A stretch of 64,000 nt of DNA from Prosthecomicrobium pneumaticum (GCF_014199915.1 NZ_JACHOO010000005.1:124001-188000); one strand, 5' to 3'; numbered from the stretch's first letter, positions 17,910-27,131 are shown. Program-made: numbers and translations. Notes: generated by a model from the letters alone, not told the origin.

Positions 17910-19738
17910 CGGTCCTCGAGGCGCTCGACCGCTATTACCACCGGATGGCGGCGCGGGGCGACGTCACGCCGCCGGGCTGGTCCGTGGAGCCGGTCGGCGT
18001 GGTCATCGTCCTCGGCCTCGACGGCAGCATCGTCGACGTGTTCGAGCGCCTCGACGAGAAGGGCAAGCGCGGCCTGCCGATGCGCGTCCCGAAATGGTTC
18101 AGCCGGCAGGGCCAGGGCTCTACGCCCTTCCTCTTCTGGGACAACACCGCCTATGCCCTCGGTGTCAGCACCAAGGACCCGGGCAAGACCCAGCGCGACC
18201 ACGAGGCCTTCAAGGCGCTGCATCGTCGCGTCTTGACCGGCCGAACAGACCCGGCGCTCGTCGCCCTGAACCGGTTCCTCGAACAGTGGACCCCCGACCA
18301 GTTCGTCGCCCCGCGCTTCAGCGAGAAGATGATGGCCTACAACGTGGCCTTTCAGCTGGAGGGCACGGACCGACAGCTCATTCACCAGCGGCCGGCCGCG
18401 ATCGCCCTGTGCGACGAGTTGAGGGCGGAGACGGCCGCGACGGTTACCGCCTTCTGTCTGGTGTCGGGGCGTCGGCTGCCGGTGGCCCGTCTTCATCCTT
18501 CGGTCAAGGGCGTCAACGGCGCGCAATCTTCCGGAGCCGCGCTCGTCTCGTTCAATCTCGAGGCCTTCACCTCCTATGGCAAGACGCAGGGCGACAACGC
18601 GCCGACCTCCGAGGCCGCCGCCTTCCGCTATGGCGCCGCCCTCAACGGCCTGCTGGAGCGGGCGAGCCGCAACCGGCTCGCGCACGGCATCGGCGACGCG
18701 ACGGTGGTGTTCTGGGCGGATACATCGGCCGCGACCGACGAGGCGTCGGCGCGGGCGGCCGAGCTGTTCTTCGCCGCCGTCGTGGAGCCGCCCGACGAGG
18801 CCGAGGAGGCGAAGAAGATCCGCGACCAGCTCGCCGCCGTTGCGCAAGGCCGCGGCCTCGCCTCGCTCGACGCCCGGCTCGACCCGGACACCCGCTTCCA
18901 CGTGCTCGGCCTCGCGCCCAATGCGGCGCGGCTGTCGGTGCGCTTCTGGCTGACGGATACGTTCGGCGCCTTCGTCGAACGGCTCGCCGCGCATCACCGC
19001 GATCTGGCGATCGAGCCGAGCCCCTGGGGCGAGCGGCCGCCCTCGATCGGCCGGCTGCTCGTCAAGACGACGGCGATGCAGGAGAAATACGAGAACATCC
19101 CGCCGCTCCTCGCCGGCGAGGTCGCCCGCGCCGTGCTCGCCGGCACGCGCTATCCGCGCGCCCTGCTCGCCGCGGCGATCATGCGGCTGCGGGCCGGCGA
19201 CGACGCCGCGACCGGCTGGCACGCCGCCGCGATCAAGGCGGTGCTCGCCCGCGACGCGCGGCGGCCCCGCAAAGAGCGAAATGAGCACGATGAACCGCAA
19301 AGCCCGCAAGACGCCAAGGAGAAGCCGCCCGTGAGTCTCCACAGGGAGAATGCCGACCCCGCCTATCAGCTCGGCCGCCTGTTCGCCGCCTTCGAAACGG
19401 CGCAGCGCATGGCGCTCGGCAAGGTCAACGCCACCATCCGCGACCGCTATTTCGGCGCCGCCTCGGCGACCCCGGCGACGGTGTTCCCGCTCCTGATGCG
19501 GGGCGTGCAGAACCATCTCGGCAAGCTGCGCAAGGAGCGCAAGGGCGCCTGGCTCGAACGCGAGATCGAGGAGATCACCGACCGGCTCGACGACCACCTG
19601 CCGCGCGCGCTGTCGCTCGAAAAGCAGGGCCGCTTCGTGCTCGGCTATTACCACCAGCGCAAGGGCCAGTTCGTCGGCCGCGAGGCCGAGGCGGAGCTCG
19701 CGACGACCGATGCAGAGGACGACGACCATGACGCCTGA
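17906..19738 (+). CDS. cas8c: Cas8c (Csd1), large Cascade subunit
   Basis: A 610-aa Csd1-family protein, the PAM-recognising large subunit of type I-C Cascade. It starts at a GTG overlapping the cas5c stop (GTGA), giving VTVLEALDRYYHRM, the usual Csd1 beginning. Other family stretches are PFLFWDNTAYALGV, the central SFNLEAFTSYGKTQGDNAPT, VVFWAD, and the helical C-terminus AYQLGRLFAAFETAQ followed by GYYHQRKGQF. The last part is likely also made alone as Cas11c from an internal start (separate entry). It overlaps cas7 by 11 bp. Confidence 0.92.
   Translation: MTVLEALDRYYHRMAARGDVTPPGWSVEPVGVVIVLGLDGSIVDVFERLDEKGKRGLPMRVPKWFSRQGQGSTPFLFWDNTAYALGVSTKDPGKTQRDHEAFKALHRRVLTGRTDPALVALNRFLEQWTPDQFVAPRFSEKMMAYNVAFQLEGTDRQLIHQRPAAIALCDELRAETAATVTAFCLVSGRRLPVARLHPSVKGVNGAQSSGAALVSFNLEAFTSYGKTQGDNAPTSEAAAFRYGAALNGLLERASRNRLAHGIGDATVVFWADTSAATDEASARAAELFFAAVVEPPDEAEEAKKIRDQLAAVAQGRGLASLDARLDPDTRFHVLGLAPNAARLSVRFWLTDTFGAFVERLAAHHRDLAIEPSPWGERPPSIGRLLVKTTAMQEKYENIPPLLAGEVARAVLAGTRYPRALLAAAIMRLRAGDDAATGWHAAAIKAVLARDARRPRKERNEHDEPQSPQDAKEKPPVSLHRENADPAYQLGRLFAAFETAQRMALGKVNATIRDRYFGAASATPATVFPLLMRGVQNHLGKLRKERKGAWLEREIEEITDRLDDHLPRALSLEKQGRFVLGYYHQRKGQFVGREAEAELATTDAEDDDHDA
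19331..19738 (+). CDS. cas11c: Cas11c, small subunit translated from an internal start in cas8c
   Basis: Seen: an in-frame GTG at 19331 (after 475 cas8c codons) preceded by AGGAG with nine bases between, an arrangement found by eye only here in the cas8c 3' half. It would yield a 135-aa helical protein starting VSLHRENADPAYQLGRLF. Known: type I-C systems make a Cas11 small subunit from an internal cas8c start, and it lines the Cascade belly. The preceding linker (ARKTPRRSRP-like in other frames, KEKPP in this one) is low-complexity, as expected between domains. Whether the site is used is inference. Confidence 0.65.
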   Translation: MSLHRENADPAYQLGRLFAAFETAQRMALGKVNATIRDRYFGAASATPATVFPLLMRGVQNHLGKLRKERKGAWLEREIEEITDRLDDHLPRALSLEKQGRFVLGYYHQRKGQFVGREAEAELATTDAEDDDHDA

Positions 19739-20669
19739 AGGGAACGGCCTCGCGCAGCGGCACGAATTCGTGCTCTATTTCGACGTGGCGAACGGCAATC
19801 CGAACGGCGACCCCGACGCCGGCAACATGCCCCGCCTCGATCCCGAGACCAACAAGGGCCTCGTCTCCGACGTCGCGCTGAAGCGCAAGATCCGCAACTA
19901 TGTCGCCCTCGCCCGGCCCGACACGCCGGGCCACGAGATCTATATGCGCGACGGCGCGACGCTCAATCTCGAGCACAAGCGCGCCTGGGCGGCCGTGCTG
20001 CCCGACGTCTCGAAGACCGACGAGTTCAAGAAGCTGCCGAAGGACGAGGCGAAGGCGCGCGCGCTGACCGCCTGGATGTGCGCCAATTTCTGGGACATCC
20101 GCAGCTTCGGCGCGGTGATGACGACGGGCGTCAATGCCGGCCAGGTGCGCGGCCCGGTGCAGATCGGCTTCGCCCGCTCGATCGACCCGATCCTGCCGCT
20201 CGAAATCTCGATCACCCGCCTCGCCGCGACGACCGAGGCCGACGCCGACGCGAAGGGCGGCCGCACCATGGGCCGCAAGCACATCGTGCCCTATGGCCTC
20301 TACCGCGCGCACGGCTTCGTCTCCGCCCCGCTCGCCTCCCATCCGACGAAGGGCACCGGCTTCTCGCAGGCCGATCTCGATCTGCTCTTCGAGGCGCTCG
20401 CCAACATGTTCGAGCACGACCGCTCGGCGGCGCGCGGCGAGATGGCGACGCGCAAGCTCGTCATCTTCCGCCACGCCTGCGCGCTCGGCAACGCCAAGGC
20501 GAACGAGCTGTTCGACCGTGTCGAGACCTGGCGGCTCTTCCGCGGCGAGCGCCACCGCCCCGGCGACGAGCGCCTCGACAACGCCCCGCCGCCGCGGAGC
20601 TTCGCCGATTACGCGATCACCGTCGACCGCGACGGCCTGCCCGAGGGCATCGAGGTGGTCGAGAGGTAG
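19728..20669 (+). CDS. cas7: Cas7 (Csd2), Cascade backbone subunit
   Basis: A 313-aa Csd2/Csh2-family protein that polymerises along the crRNA in Cascade. Near the start it reads RHEFVLYFDVANGNPNGDPD, then AGNMPRLDPETNKG, DVALKRKIRNYV, FWDIRSFGAVM and QVRGPVQIGFARSIDP, all classic for this family. The ATG at 19728 overlaps the end of cas8c by 11 bp. It ends three bases before the GIY-YIG gene. Confidence 0.94.
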   Translation: MTPEGNGLAQRHEFVLYFDVANGNPNGDPDAGNMPRLDPETNKGLVSDVALKRKIRNYVALARPDTPGHEIYMRDGATLNLEHKRAWAAVLPDVSKTDEFKKLPKDEAKARALTAWMCANFWDIRSFGAVMTTGVNAGQVRGPVQIGFARSIDPILPLEISITRLAATTEADADAKGGRTMGRKHIVPYGLYRAHGFVSAPLASHPTKGTGFSQADLDLLFEALANMFEHDRSAARGEMATRKLVIFRHACALGNAKANELFDRVETWRLFRGERHRPGDERLDNAPPPRSFADYAITVDRDGLPEGIEVVER

Positions 20670-20672
20670 GGC

Positions 20673-21011
20673 ATGCCGATCGTCTACAAGATAACCTATC
20701 CTAACGGAAAAATATACGTCGGAATGGACCTGACGGATAGTATAAACTATTTCGGAAGCGCGAATGATCAGCTCATCGCTCGCGATTTTACAACGGAACA
20801 AAGACGATCGTTCACCGTTACGAGGGATACTCTCCGGGAGGCCGTGTCTGCGTCGCGGACCGAGTGCATTGCGGTAGAGAACCGGTTCATACGCGAACTG
20901 CGCTCAAACGACCCAACGATCGGTTACAATCGCATACCACGTTACAATCCGGGTGAGACGCCGCTCGCGACCTTTGATCCGACGACCCGGCCGGCCGAGA
21001 CGATGACCTGA
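20673..21011 (+). CDS. small GIY-YIG nuclease-like protein embedded in the cas operon
   Basis: A 112-aa protein lying three bases after cas7 and three bases before cas4, in the same direction. The N-terminus PIVYKITYPNGKIYVGMDLT fits the GIY-YIG core (VYK for GIY, IYVG for YIG). Downstream, AVENRFIREL supplies a glutamate (E69) where the family has its metal-binding Glu, and a GYN triplet (84-86) closes the domain. The catalytic Arg may be R44 or R45 (EQRRSFT), less certain. I count 164 G+C in 20701-21000 (55%) and only 53 in 20701-20820 (44%), against 70-77% in flanking cas genes, so it was acquired from elsewhere. It is not a standard type I-C component. Possible roles: spacer trimming with Cas4-Cas1-Cas2, an extra effector nuclease, or a passenger. 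Confidence 0.75.
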   Translation: MPIVYKITYPNGKIYVGMDLTDSINYFGSANDQLIARDFTTEQRRSFTVTRDTLREAVSASRTECIAVENRFIRELRSNDPTIGYNRIPRYNPGETPLATFDPTTRPAETMT

Positions 21012-21014
21012 CCC

Positions 21015-21659
21015 ATGCCCGCCTCCCCGATCGATGCGGCGACGGAGGAGGCGCTGGTCCCGCTCTCGGCGCTGCAGCATTATCTCTTCTGTCCGCGGCA
21101 ATGCGCGCTCATCCATGTCGAGCAGCTCTGGGCCGAGGATGCGGCGACGATGGAAGGGCGGCTGCTGCACGAGAAGGCGGATGCGGGCCGGCCGGAGACG
21201 CGGCCGCGCCTGCGCATCGCGCGCGGCCTCGCGCTGCGCTCGGTGGCGCTCGGCGTCGCCGGCAAGGCCGATGTCGTCGAGTTCCACGGCCCGGCGCCGG
21301 GCACGCCCTTTCCGGTCGAATACAAGCGCGGCAAGCCGAAGGCCCACCGCGCCGACGAGGTGCAGCTCTGCGCTCAGGCGATCTGCCTCGAGGAGGCGTT
21401 CGGCGTCGCGGTCCCCGAGGGCGCGCTGTTCTACGGCGAGACCCGCCGCCGGCTCGGCGTGCCCTTCGACGCGGCGCTGCGCGCGCTGACGGCCGAGGTG
21501 GCCGTCGCCACCCGCGCCCTGATCGCCGCCGCCGCAACGCCGCCGCCGGTCTACGGGCCGGGCTGCCGGCGATGCTCGCTCGAAGCGCTCTGTCGGCCCG
21601 CACGGCTCGAAAGGCCACCCGCCGTGGCGCGCTGGCTCGCCGCGCAGATCGGAGCGTGA
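21015..21659 (+). CDS. cas4: Cas4, prespacer-processing nuclease
   Basis: A 214-aa RecB-like iron-sulfur nuclease that trims new spacers and selects PAM-bearing ends. Iron-sulfur cysteines are C26/C30 (YLFCPRQC) near the N-terminus and C184, C187 and C193 (GPGCRRCSLEALC) near the C-terminus. RecB nuclease residues appear as D86 in GKADVVEF, E102 and K104 in VEYKRGK, and Q117 in VQLCAQA. It is tightly packed between the GIY-YIG gene and cas1. Confidence 0.93.
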   Translation: MPASPIDAATEEALVPLSALQHYLFCPRQCALIHVEQLWAEDAATMEGRLLHEKADAGRPETRPRLRIARGLALRSVALGVAGKADVVEFHGPAPGTPFPVEYKRGKPKAHRADEVQLCAQAICLEEAFGVAVPEGALFYGETRRRLGVPFDAALRALTAEVAVATRALIAAAATPPPVYGPGCRRCSLEALCRPARLERPPAVARWLAAQIGA

Positions 21660-21664
21660 CCCCG

Positions 21665-22705
21665 ATGCGGCGCATGCTCAACACGATCTATGTGACGGGC
21701 GAGGACGCCTGGCTGCGCAAGGACGGCGCCAATCTCGTGGTCGAGGTCGACGGGACGGAACGCGGCCGCGTGCCGCTCCACATGCTCGAGGGGGTCGTCA
21801 GCTTCGGCCGGCCCGGGGCCTCGCCGGCCCTTCTCGCCGCCTGCGCCGAGGCGGGCATCACCATCTCGCATCTCGATCCGAACGGGCGGTTTCTCGCTCG
21901 CGTCGAAGGCCCGCGCAGCGGCAATGTCGTGTTGCGCCGGGCGCAGTTCCGCGCCGCCGACGACGCCGGGCGCGCGGTGCCGATCGTGCGCGGCATCGTC
22001 GCCGCCAAGGTGGCGAACCAGCGCACGGTGATCCGCCGCGCGCTGCGCGATCACGGCGACGGCCTGGCGGAGGAGGCCCGGCAGGCGCTCGAGACGGCCG
22101 AGCGCCGGCTGACCGATGTCGCCCGCCGCAGCCTCGCCGCGCCCGCTGTGGCGCTGCTGCGGGGCATCGAGGGCGAGGCGGCGCAGGTCTATTTCGGCGT
22201 GTTCGGCCATTTGCTGCGCAGCGACGATCCCGCCTTCGCCTTTGGCGGCCGCTCCCGCCGGCCGCCGCTCGACCGGGTGAACGCGCTGCTCTCCTTCTTC
22301 TACGCGATGCTCGGCCATGACTGCCGCTCGGCGCTCGAGGCGCACGGCCTCGACCCGCAGGTCGGCTTCCTGCACGCCGACCGGCCCGGCCGCGCCGGCC
22401 TCGCGCTCGACCTGATGGAAGAGCTCCGCCCCGTCCTCGCCGACCGGCTGGCGCTCAGCCTCGTCAACCGCCGCCAGTTGGCCGCGGACGATTTCATTCT
22501 CGAAGAGGCCGGCGGCGTGCGGCTGACCGACGACGCCCGCAAGCGCGTTCTCGTCGCCTGGCAGGAGCGCAAGCGCGACGAGCTCACCCATCCCTTTCTC
22601 GGCGAACCGATGCCGCTCGGGCTCGTCGCCCATGCGCAGGCGCAGCTCCTCGCCCGCCATCTGCGCGGCGATCTCGACGGCTATCCGGGCTTCGTGTGGA
22701 AATGA
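21665..22705 (+). CDS. cas1: Cas1 integrase
   Basis: A 346-aa integrase that, with Cas2, inserts spacers next to the leader. The type I-C start MRRMLNTIYVTGEDAWL is clear. The metal-binding active site is visible as E171 in GIEGEAAQVYF, H237 in GFLHADRPGR, and D249/E252 in LALDLMEELRP. The second in-frame ATG (21674) is an equally good start. It follows cas4 after five bases and precedes cas2 by three. Confidence 0.95.
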   Translation: MRRMLNTIYVTGEDAWLRKDGANLVVEVDGTERGRVPLHMLEGVVSFGRPGASPALLAACAEAGITISHLDPNGRFLARVEGPRSGNVVLRRAQFRAADDAGRAVPIVRGIVAAKVANQRTVIRRALRDHGDGLAEEARQALETAERRLTDVARRSLAAPAVALLRGIEGEAAQVYFGVFGHLLRSDDPAFAFGGRSRRPPLDRVNALLSFFYAMLGHDCRSALEAHGLDPQVGFLHADRPGRAGLALDLMEELRPVLADRLALSLVNRRQLAADDFILEEAGGVRLTDDARKRVLVAWQERKRDELTHPFLGEPMPLGLVAHAQAQLLARHLRGDLDGYPGFVWK

Positions 22706-22708
22706 CGC

Positions 22709-22999
22709 ATGCTGATGCTCGTCGCCTATGACGTCCGCACCGAGACCGCCGCCGGCCGCCGGCGTCTGCGCCGCGTCGCGCGCGCCTGCCTCGATTACGG
22801 CCAGCGGGTGCAGAATTCCGTGTTCGAATGCGAGGTCGATCCGGCGCAATGGGCGGCGCTGCGCGCCCGGCTGATCGCCGAGATCGACGCGGCGGCCGAC
22901 AGTCTGCGCTTCTACCGGCTCGGCGCGGAGGGCAGGCGCCGCGTCGAGCACATCGGCGCCGAGCCGACGCTCGATCTCGACGGCCCGCTCGTCTTCTGA
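22709..22999 (+). CDS. cas2: Cas2
   Basis: A 96-aa ferredoxin-fold protein that dimerises and bridges two Cas1 dimers in the spacer-integration complex. It starts MLMLVAYDVRTETAAG, with the conserved D8, then RVARACLDYGQRVQNSVFEC, typical of subtype I-C. It is the last cas gene; the leader begins right after it. Confidence 0.95.
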   Translation: MLMLVAYDVRTETAAGRRRLRRVARACLDYGQRVQNSVFECEVDPAQWAALRARLIAEIDAAADSLRFYRLGAEGRRRVEHIGAEPTLDLDGPLVF

Positions 23000-23197
23000 A
23001 CGTGCGAACCGCAAGGGGCGGCGCGAACCACGAGCGCACACGATCCGCCCGAGCGGTTCGCGCGGCCTCCAACCCCTTGCCGCGCCTCGCCCTCTCTCGC
23101 CGTCGGGCGCCGCCCGCCCCGCCCGCGGGCGCCGGCCGGCCGGGTTCGCGCATCCCGTGCGATTTCTCTTTCCCGGGCAGCATGTTACGAAGAAGGG
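23000..23197 (+). promoter_or_regulatory. CRISPR leader
   Basis: The 198 bp between cas2 and the first repeat lie on the side where all repeats are perfect, so this is the active, leader end. The last stretch before the array is less GC-rich (ATTTCTCTTTCC near 23162, ATGTTACGAAGAAGGGG just before the repeat), as in many leaders. A 9-bp inverted repeat GCGCGAACC (23021-23029) / GGTTCGCGC (23055-23063) lies about 140 bp upstream of the first repeat; a related GCGAACCGC sits at 23004. I cannot place a promoter with confidence. Confidence 0.7.
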
Positions 23198-24818
23198 GTC
23201 GCCCCTCACACAGGGGCGTGGATCGAAACAGGTCGCCCGCTACAAAGGAAGCGACCTGCTCATGTCGCCCCTCACACAGGGGCGTGGATCGAAACGATCG
23301 CCTCCAGGTCGCACCCCGACATCAGCCGAAGTCGCCCCTCACACAGGGGCGTGGATCGAAACATTGCCGACCTGCCACCCAAGTGCTCCCAAAGGGTCGC
23401 CCCTCACACAGGGGCGTGGATCGAAACGATCCAAGGATGATCTTCGCCGCGGCGGATGCCGGGTCGCCCCTCACACAGGGGCGTGGATCGAAACGGGGGA
23501 TTGCTCTCGCGGACGAGAACGCCCCTCGGTCGCCCCTCACACAGGGGCGTGGATCGAAACATCTCATCAGCCTCTGCACCGGAGGCGGAGGGCTGTCGCC
23601 CCTCACACAGGGGCGTGGATCGAAACACTGACGTGCCGCCCTCCGAACTGCGGAGCGAGGAGTCGCCCCTCACACAGGGGCGTGGATCGAAACCAAGCGC
23701 GGCCGCATCCGCCGCGGCGGGTGGTCGTCGCCCCTCACACAGGGGCGTGGATCGAAACTGCGCCATCTCCTGATAGATGCGGATGCCCTGCCGTCGCCCC
23801 TCACACAGGGGCGTGGATCGAAACCCGAACCCACGGCCGGCCAGGATCAGCCATATCGTCGCCCCTCACACAGGGGCGTGGATCGAAACATCGTGGCCAG
23901 GAAGACGCCTCGCAGGACCGCGGTCGCCCCTCACACAGGGGCGTGGATCGAAACGATCCACCGCCCGGCGAGAAGAGGGGCGGCCCCTGTCGCCCCTCAC
24001 ACAGGGGCGTGGATCGAAACCATTTCGGCGTGTCGCGTGGCGCGCTGACCGGAGGTCGCCCCTCACACAGGGGCGTGGATCGAAACAGGGTCCGGACCGA
24101 ACTGGCGCCGGTCGACACGTGGTCGCCCCTCACACAGGGGCGTGGATCGAAACCTCGCCCGGCCGATCGTGTCGCAGACCGAGGCCGACGTCGCCCCTCA
24201 CACAGGGGCGTGGATCGAAACTCCCGCGTCCCGCCTCGGGTCAGAGCGATATCGGTCGCCCCTCACACAGGGGCGTGGATCGAAACTCGACTTCCCGCAT
24301 GCGCAGGCGCGTGACCACCTGTCGCCCCTCACACAGGGGCGTGGATCGAAACACGGTGAAGAACAAGGACCAGGCCGACGCGGTCGGGTCGCCCCTCACA
24401 CAGGGGCGTGGATCGAAACTGCGCCGGTGGCGCGCCGCGATCGTCGCCGCTGATGTCGCCCCTCACACAGGGGCGTGGATCGAAACACCGGATTTGTCGC
24501 CCTTCCCGCGCCGGCGTCAAGTCGCCCCTCACACAGGGGCGTGGATCGAAACCTCGATCCGGGGTGCCGCTGGCTGATCCACTATGGTCGCCCCTCACAC
24601 AGGGGCGTGGATCGAAACGCGATGCAGGCCGAGGCCGAGGTGATCGCTGCCGGGTCGCCCCTCACACAGGGGCGTGGATCGAAACTATACATCAGGGCAG
24701 CATGGCCGAGGCGGGCAAGGTCGCCCCTCACACAGGGGCGTGGATCGAAACTGCCCCTATAAGAGCAACGCGGAATGGCGATGGCTGTCGCCCCTCACAC
24801 AGGGGCGTGGATCGAAAC

Positions 24819-24852
24819 TTAGGGGGGTGTGGGGGGACCTCTTATTGGGGGA
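24819..24852 (+). other. G-run-rich spacer
   Basis: Spacer 25 contains G runs of six, six and five within 34 bp, unlike the balanced, coding-like composition of its neighbours. Its source is likely non-coding or simple-sequence DNA of an invader. Confidence 0.6.
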
Positions 24853-25295
24853 GTCGCCCCTCACACAGGGGCGTGGATCGAAACTCTTGCGAAGGCGATT
24901 TGCCATGTCTGTTGCTGCGTCGCCCCTCACACAGGGGCGTGGATCGAAACTGGCAGCTCAAGATCCAGGTCGCATAGACGGTCGAGTCGCCCCTCACACA
25001 GGGGCGTGGATCGAAACCGTAAAGGATTCGATCAACCGCGCCCGAGAGAAGGTCGCCCCTCACACAGGGGCGTGGATCGAAACAATTCGCCGGACGAGTT
25101 GACGTCGGCCGCATCGGTCGCCCCTCACACAGGGGCGTGGATCGAAACATCGACAAGCACCAGCGCAACGCGGCCTTCCCGTCGCCCCTCACACAGGGGC
25201 GTGGATCGAAACACCAAGGTGCTGCCGCCGGAGTCGAAGAACGGCTGGTCGCCCCTCACACAGGGGCGTGGATCGAAACACGGCAGGCATAATAA

Positions 25296-25478
<183 letters not shown>

Positions 25479-26539
25479 TGAGGTCGAAAAGGCGTTTCTG
25501 CTGGAAGAACGTGGTCGCCCCTCACACAGGGGCGTGGATCGAAACCTCTACGCGACGCGGGTGCGGCCCTCGGATACGGGTCGCCCCTCACACAGGGGCG
25601 TGGATCGAAACGCGGCGTCGGCGAGCACCTTGCGCTGGTCCTCGGGGTCGCCCCTCACACAGGGGCGTGGATCGAAACCATGGCGCGGTATCCGCGGTAT
25701 CGGCGAGCAGGTGTCGCCCCTCACACAGGGGCGTGGATCGAAACTCGTGAGCACGCTACGTGCACTACGAGTGCACTAGTCGCCCCTCACACAGGGGCGT
25801 GGATCGAAACGGTATGACGGCGCTGCCTACGAAAGCTGGAAAGCGTCGCCCCTCACACAGGGGCGTGGATCGAAACCGCGGCGTCGCATTGGGCGTGGAC
25901 GACATCCGATGTCGCCCCTCACACAGGGGCGTGGATCGAAACATGCCGCGCGGGAGCGGGATGGCATTGCGCTCGCGTCGCCCCTCACACAGGGGCGTGG
26001 ATCGAAACCGTTCCGGGCGTTCGCGGGAGGAAGCGGCCGGCGTGTCGCCCCTCACACAGGGGCGTGGATCGAAACGACGGCCGAGCCTGGCGTGGCCTCG
26101 TGGATGGCCGTCGCCCCTCACACAGGGGCGTGGATCGAAACACACAGCACAATCTCGCGCGCTGCGGCGACAGCGGTCGCCCCTCACACAGGGGCGTGGA
26201 TCGAAACTTCCCGGATCAGGCCAATCTCCGCATGATGGCGCGGTCGCCCCTCACACAGGGGCGTGGATCGAAACGACATAGACGCGGTGCGGCGGCAGAT
26301 GCGCGATGGGTCGCCCCTCACACAGGGGCGTGGATCGAAACCGCGGGCGCCCTGTCGTGTGGGCCGCGGACGCGGCCGTCGCCCCTCACACAGGGGCGTG
26401 GATCGAAACTCGTCCGCGCCGGGAATCGCGCGGCTGACCGTGGTCGCCCCTCACACAGGGGCGTGGATCGAAACACGGCGGAAGAGGTCGGTGACTCGCA
26501 GGAGGGCGTCGCCCCTCACACAGGGGCGTGGATCGAAAC

Positions 26540-26572
26540 GCGAGCCGGCCCGTGGCGCGGGCCGGCACCTTT
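26540..26572 (+). other. spacer 51 with a terminator-like hairpin
   Basis: Within this spacer GCCGGCCCG (26545-26553) pairs perfectly with CGGGCCGGC (26559-26567), with a five-base loop and a short T run at the end. It looks like a captured intrinsic terminator. In the pre-crRNA this stem could compete with the repeat hairpins. Confidence 0.7.
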
Positions 26573-26604
26573 GTCGCCCCTCACACAGGGGCGTGGATCG
26601 AAAC

Positions 26605-26639
26605 TGGTAGCCGCGCGGGCGCTTGCCCGCCCACGCGGT
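26605..26639 (+). other. spacer 52 with an internal hairpin
   Basis: GCGGGC and GCCCGC, separated by GCTT, form a tight stem in this spacer, and outer CCGCG/CGCGG segments extend it. It directly follows the other hairpin spacer, so both may come from one locus or be coincidence. Confidence 0.6.
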
Positions 26640-26771
26640 GTCGCCCCTCACACAGGGGCGTGGATCGAAACACGGTCGGCGCGACCTCCTGAAGCGTCCC
26701 GAACCGTCGCCCCTCACACAGGGGCGTGGATCGAAACAGCTCTGCCACGGGCACCGGGTCGAAATGCTCCT

Positions 26772-26818
26772 GTCGCCCCTCACGACGCTGGCGGCGATCG
26801 AGGGGCGTGGATCGAAAC
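26772..26818 (+). repeat. CRISPR repeat 55 with a 15-bp net insertion in its loop
   Basis: The repeat reads GTCGCCCCTCAC, then 17 bases (GACGCTGGCGGCGATCG) in place of the usual AC, then AGGGGCGTGG and ATCGAAAC. It is 47 bp instead of 32. Both hairpin arms (GCCCC and GGGGC) and the 3' handle are untouched; only the loop has grown. Spacers on both sides have normal lengths (34 and 33 bp). Confidence 0.95.
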
Positions 26819-27131
26819 CAGAAGGCGGCCTGACCATGTCGAACGCTGTTGGTCGCCCCTCACACAGGGGCGTGGATCGAAACCCGGCCTGGTCGGCCGC
26901 GGCGAATGCCTGCGATTGGTCGCCCCTCACACAGGGGCGTGGATCGAAACAGCCTCGATGCGGTGATCGCCGGGCTATCAGGCGTCGCCCCTCGCACAGG
27001 GGCGTGGATCGAGCGGGGGATGAAGTCCCGATCGCCGTCGAGCCGTCCCCCGGCCCGGTCGACACGGCGGAAACGGGTGGCGGCGGCGGGTGGATTCGGT
27101 AGGGTTTGGGCGGGAAAAGGGGGAGAAGACG

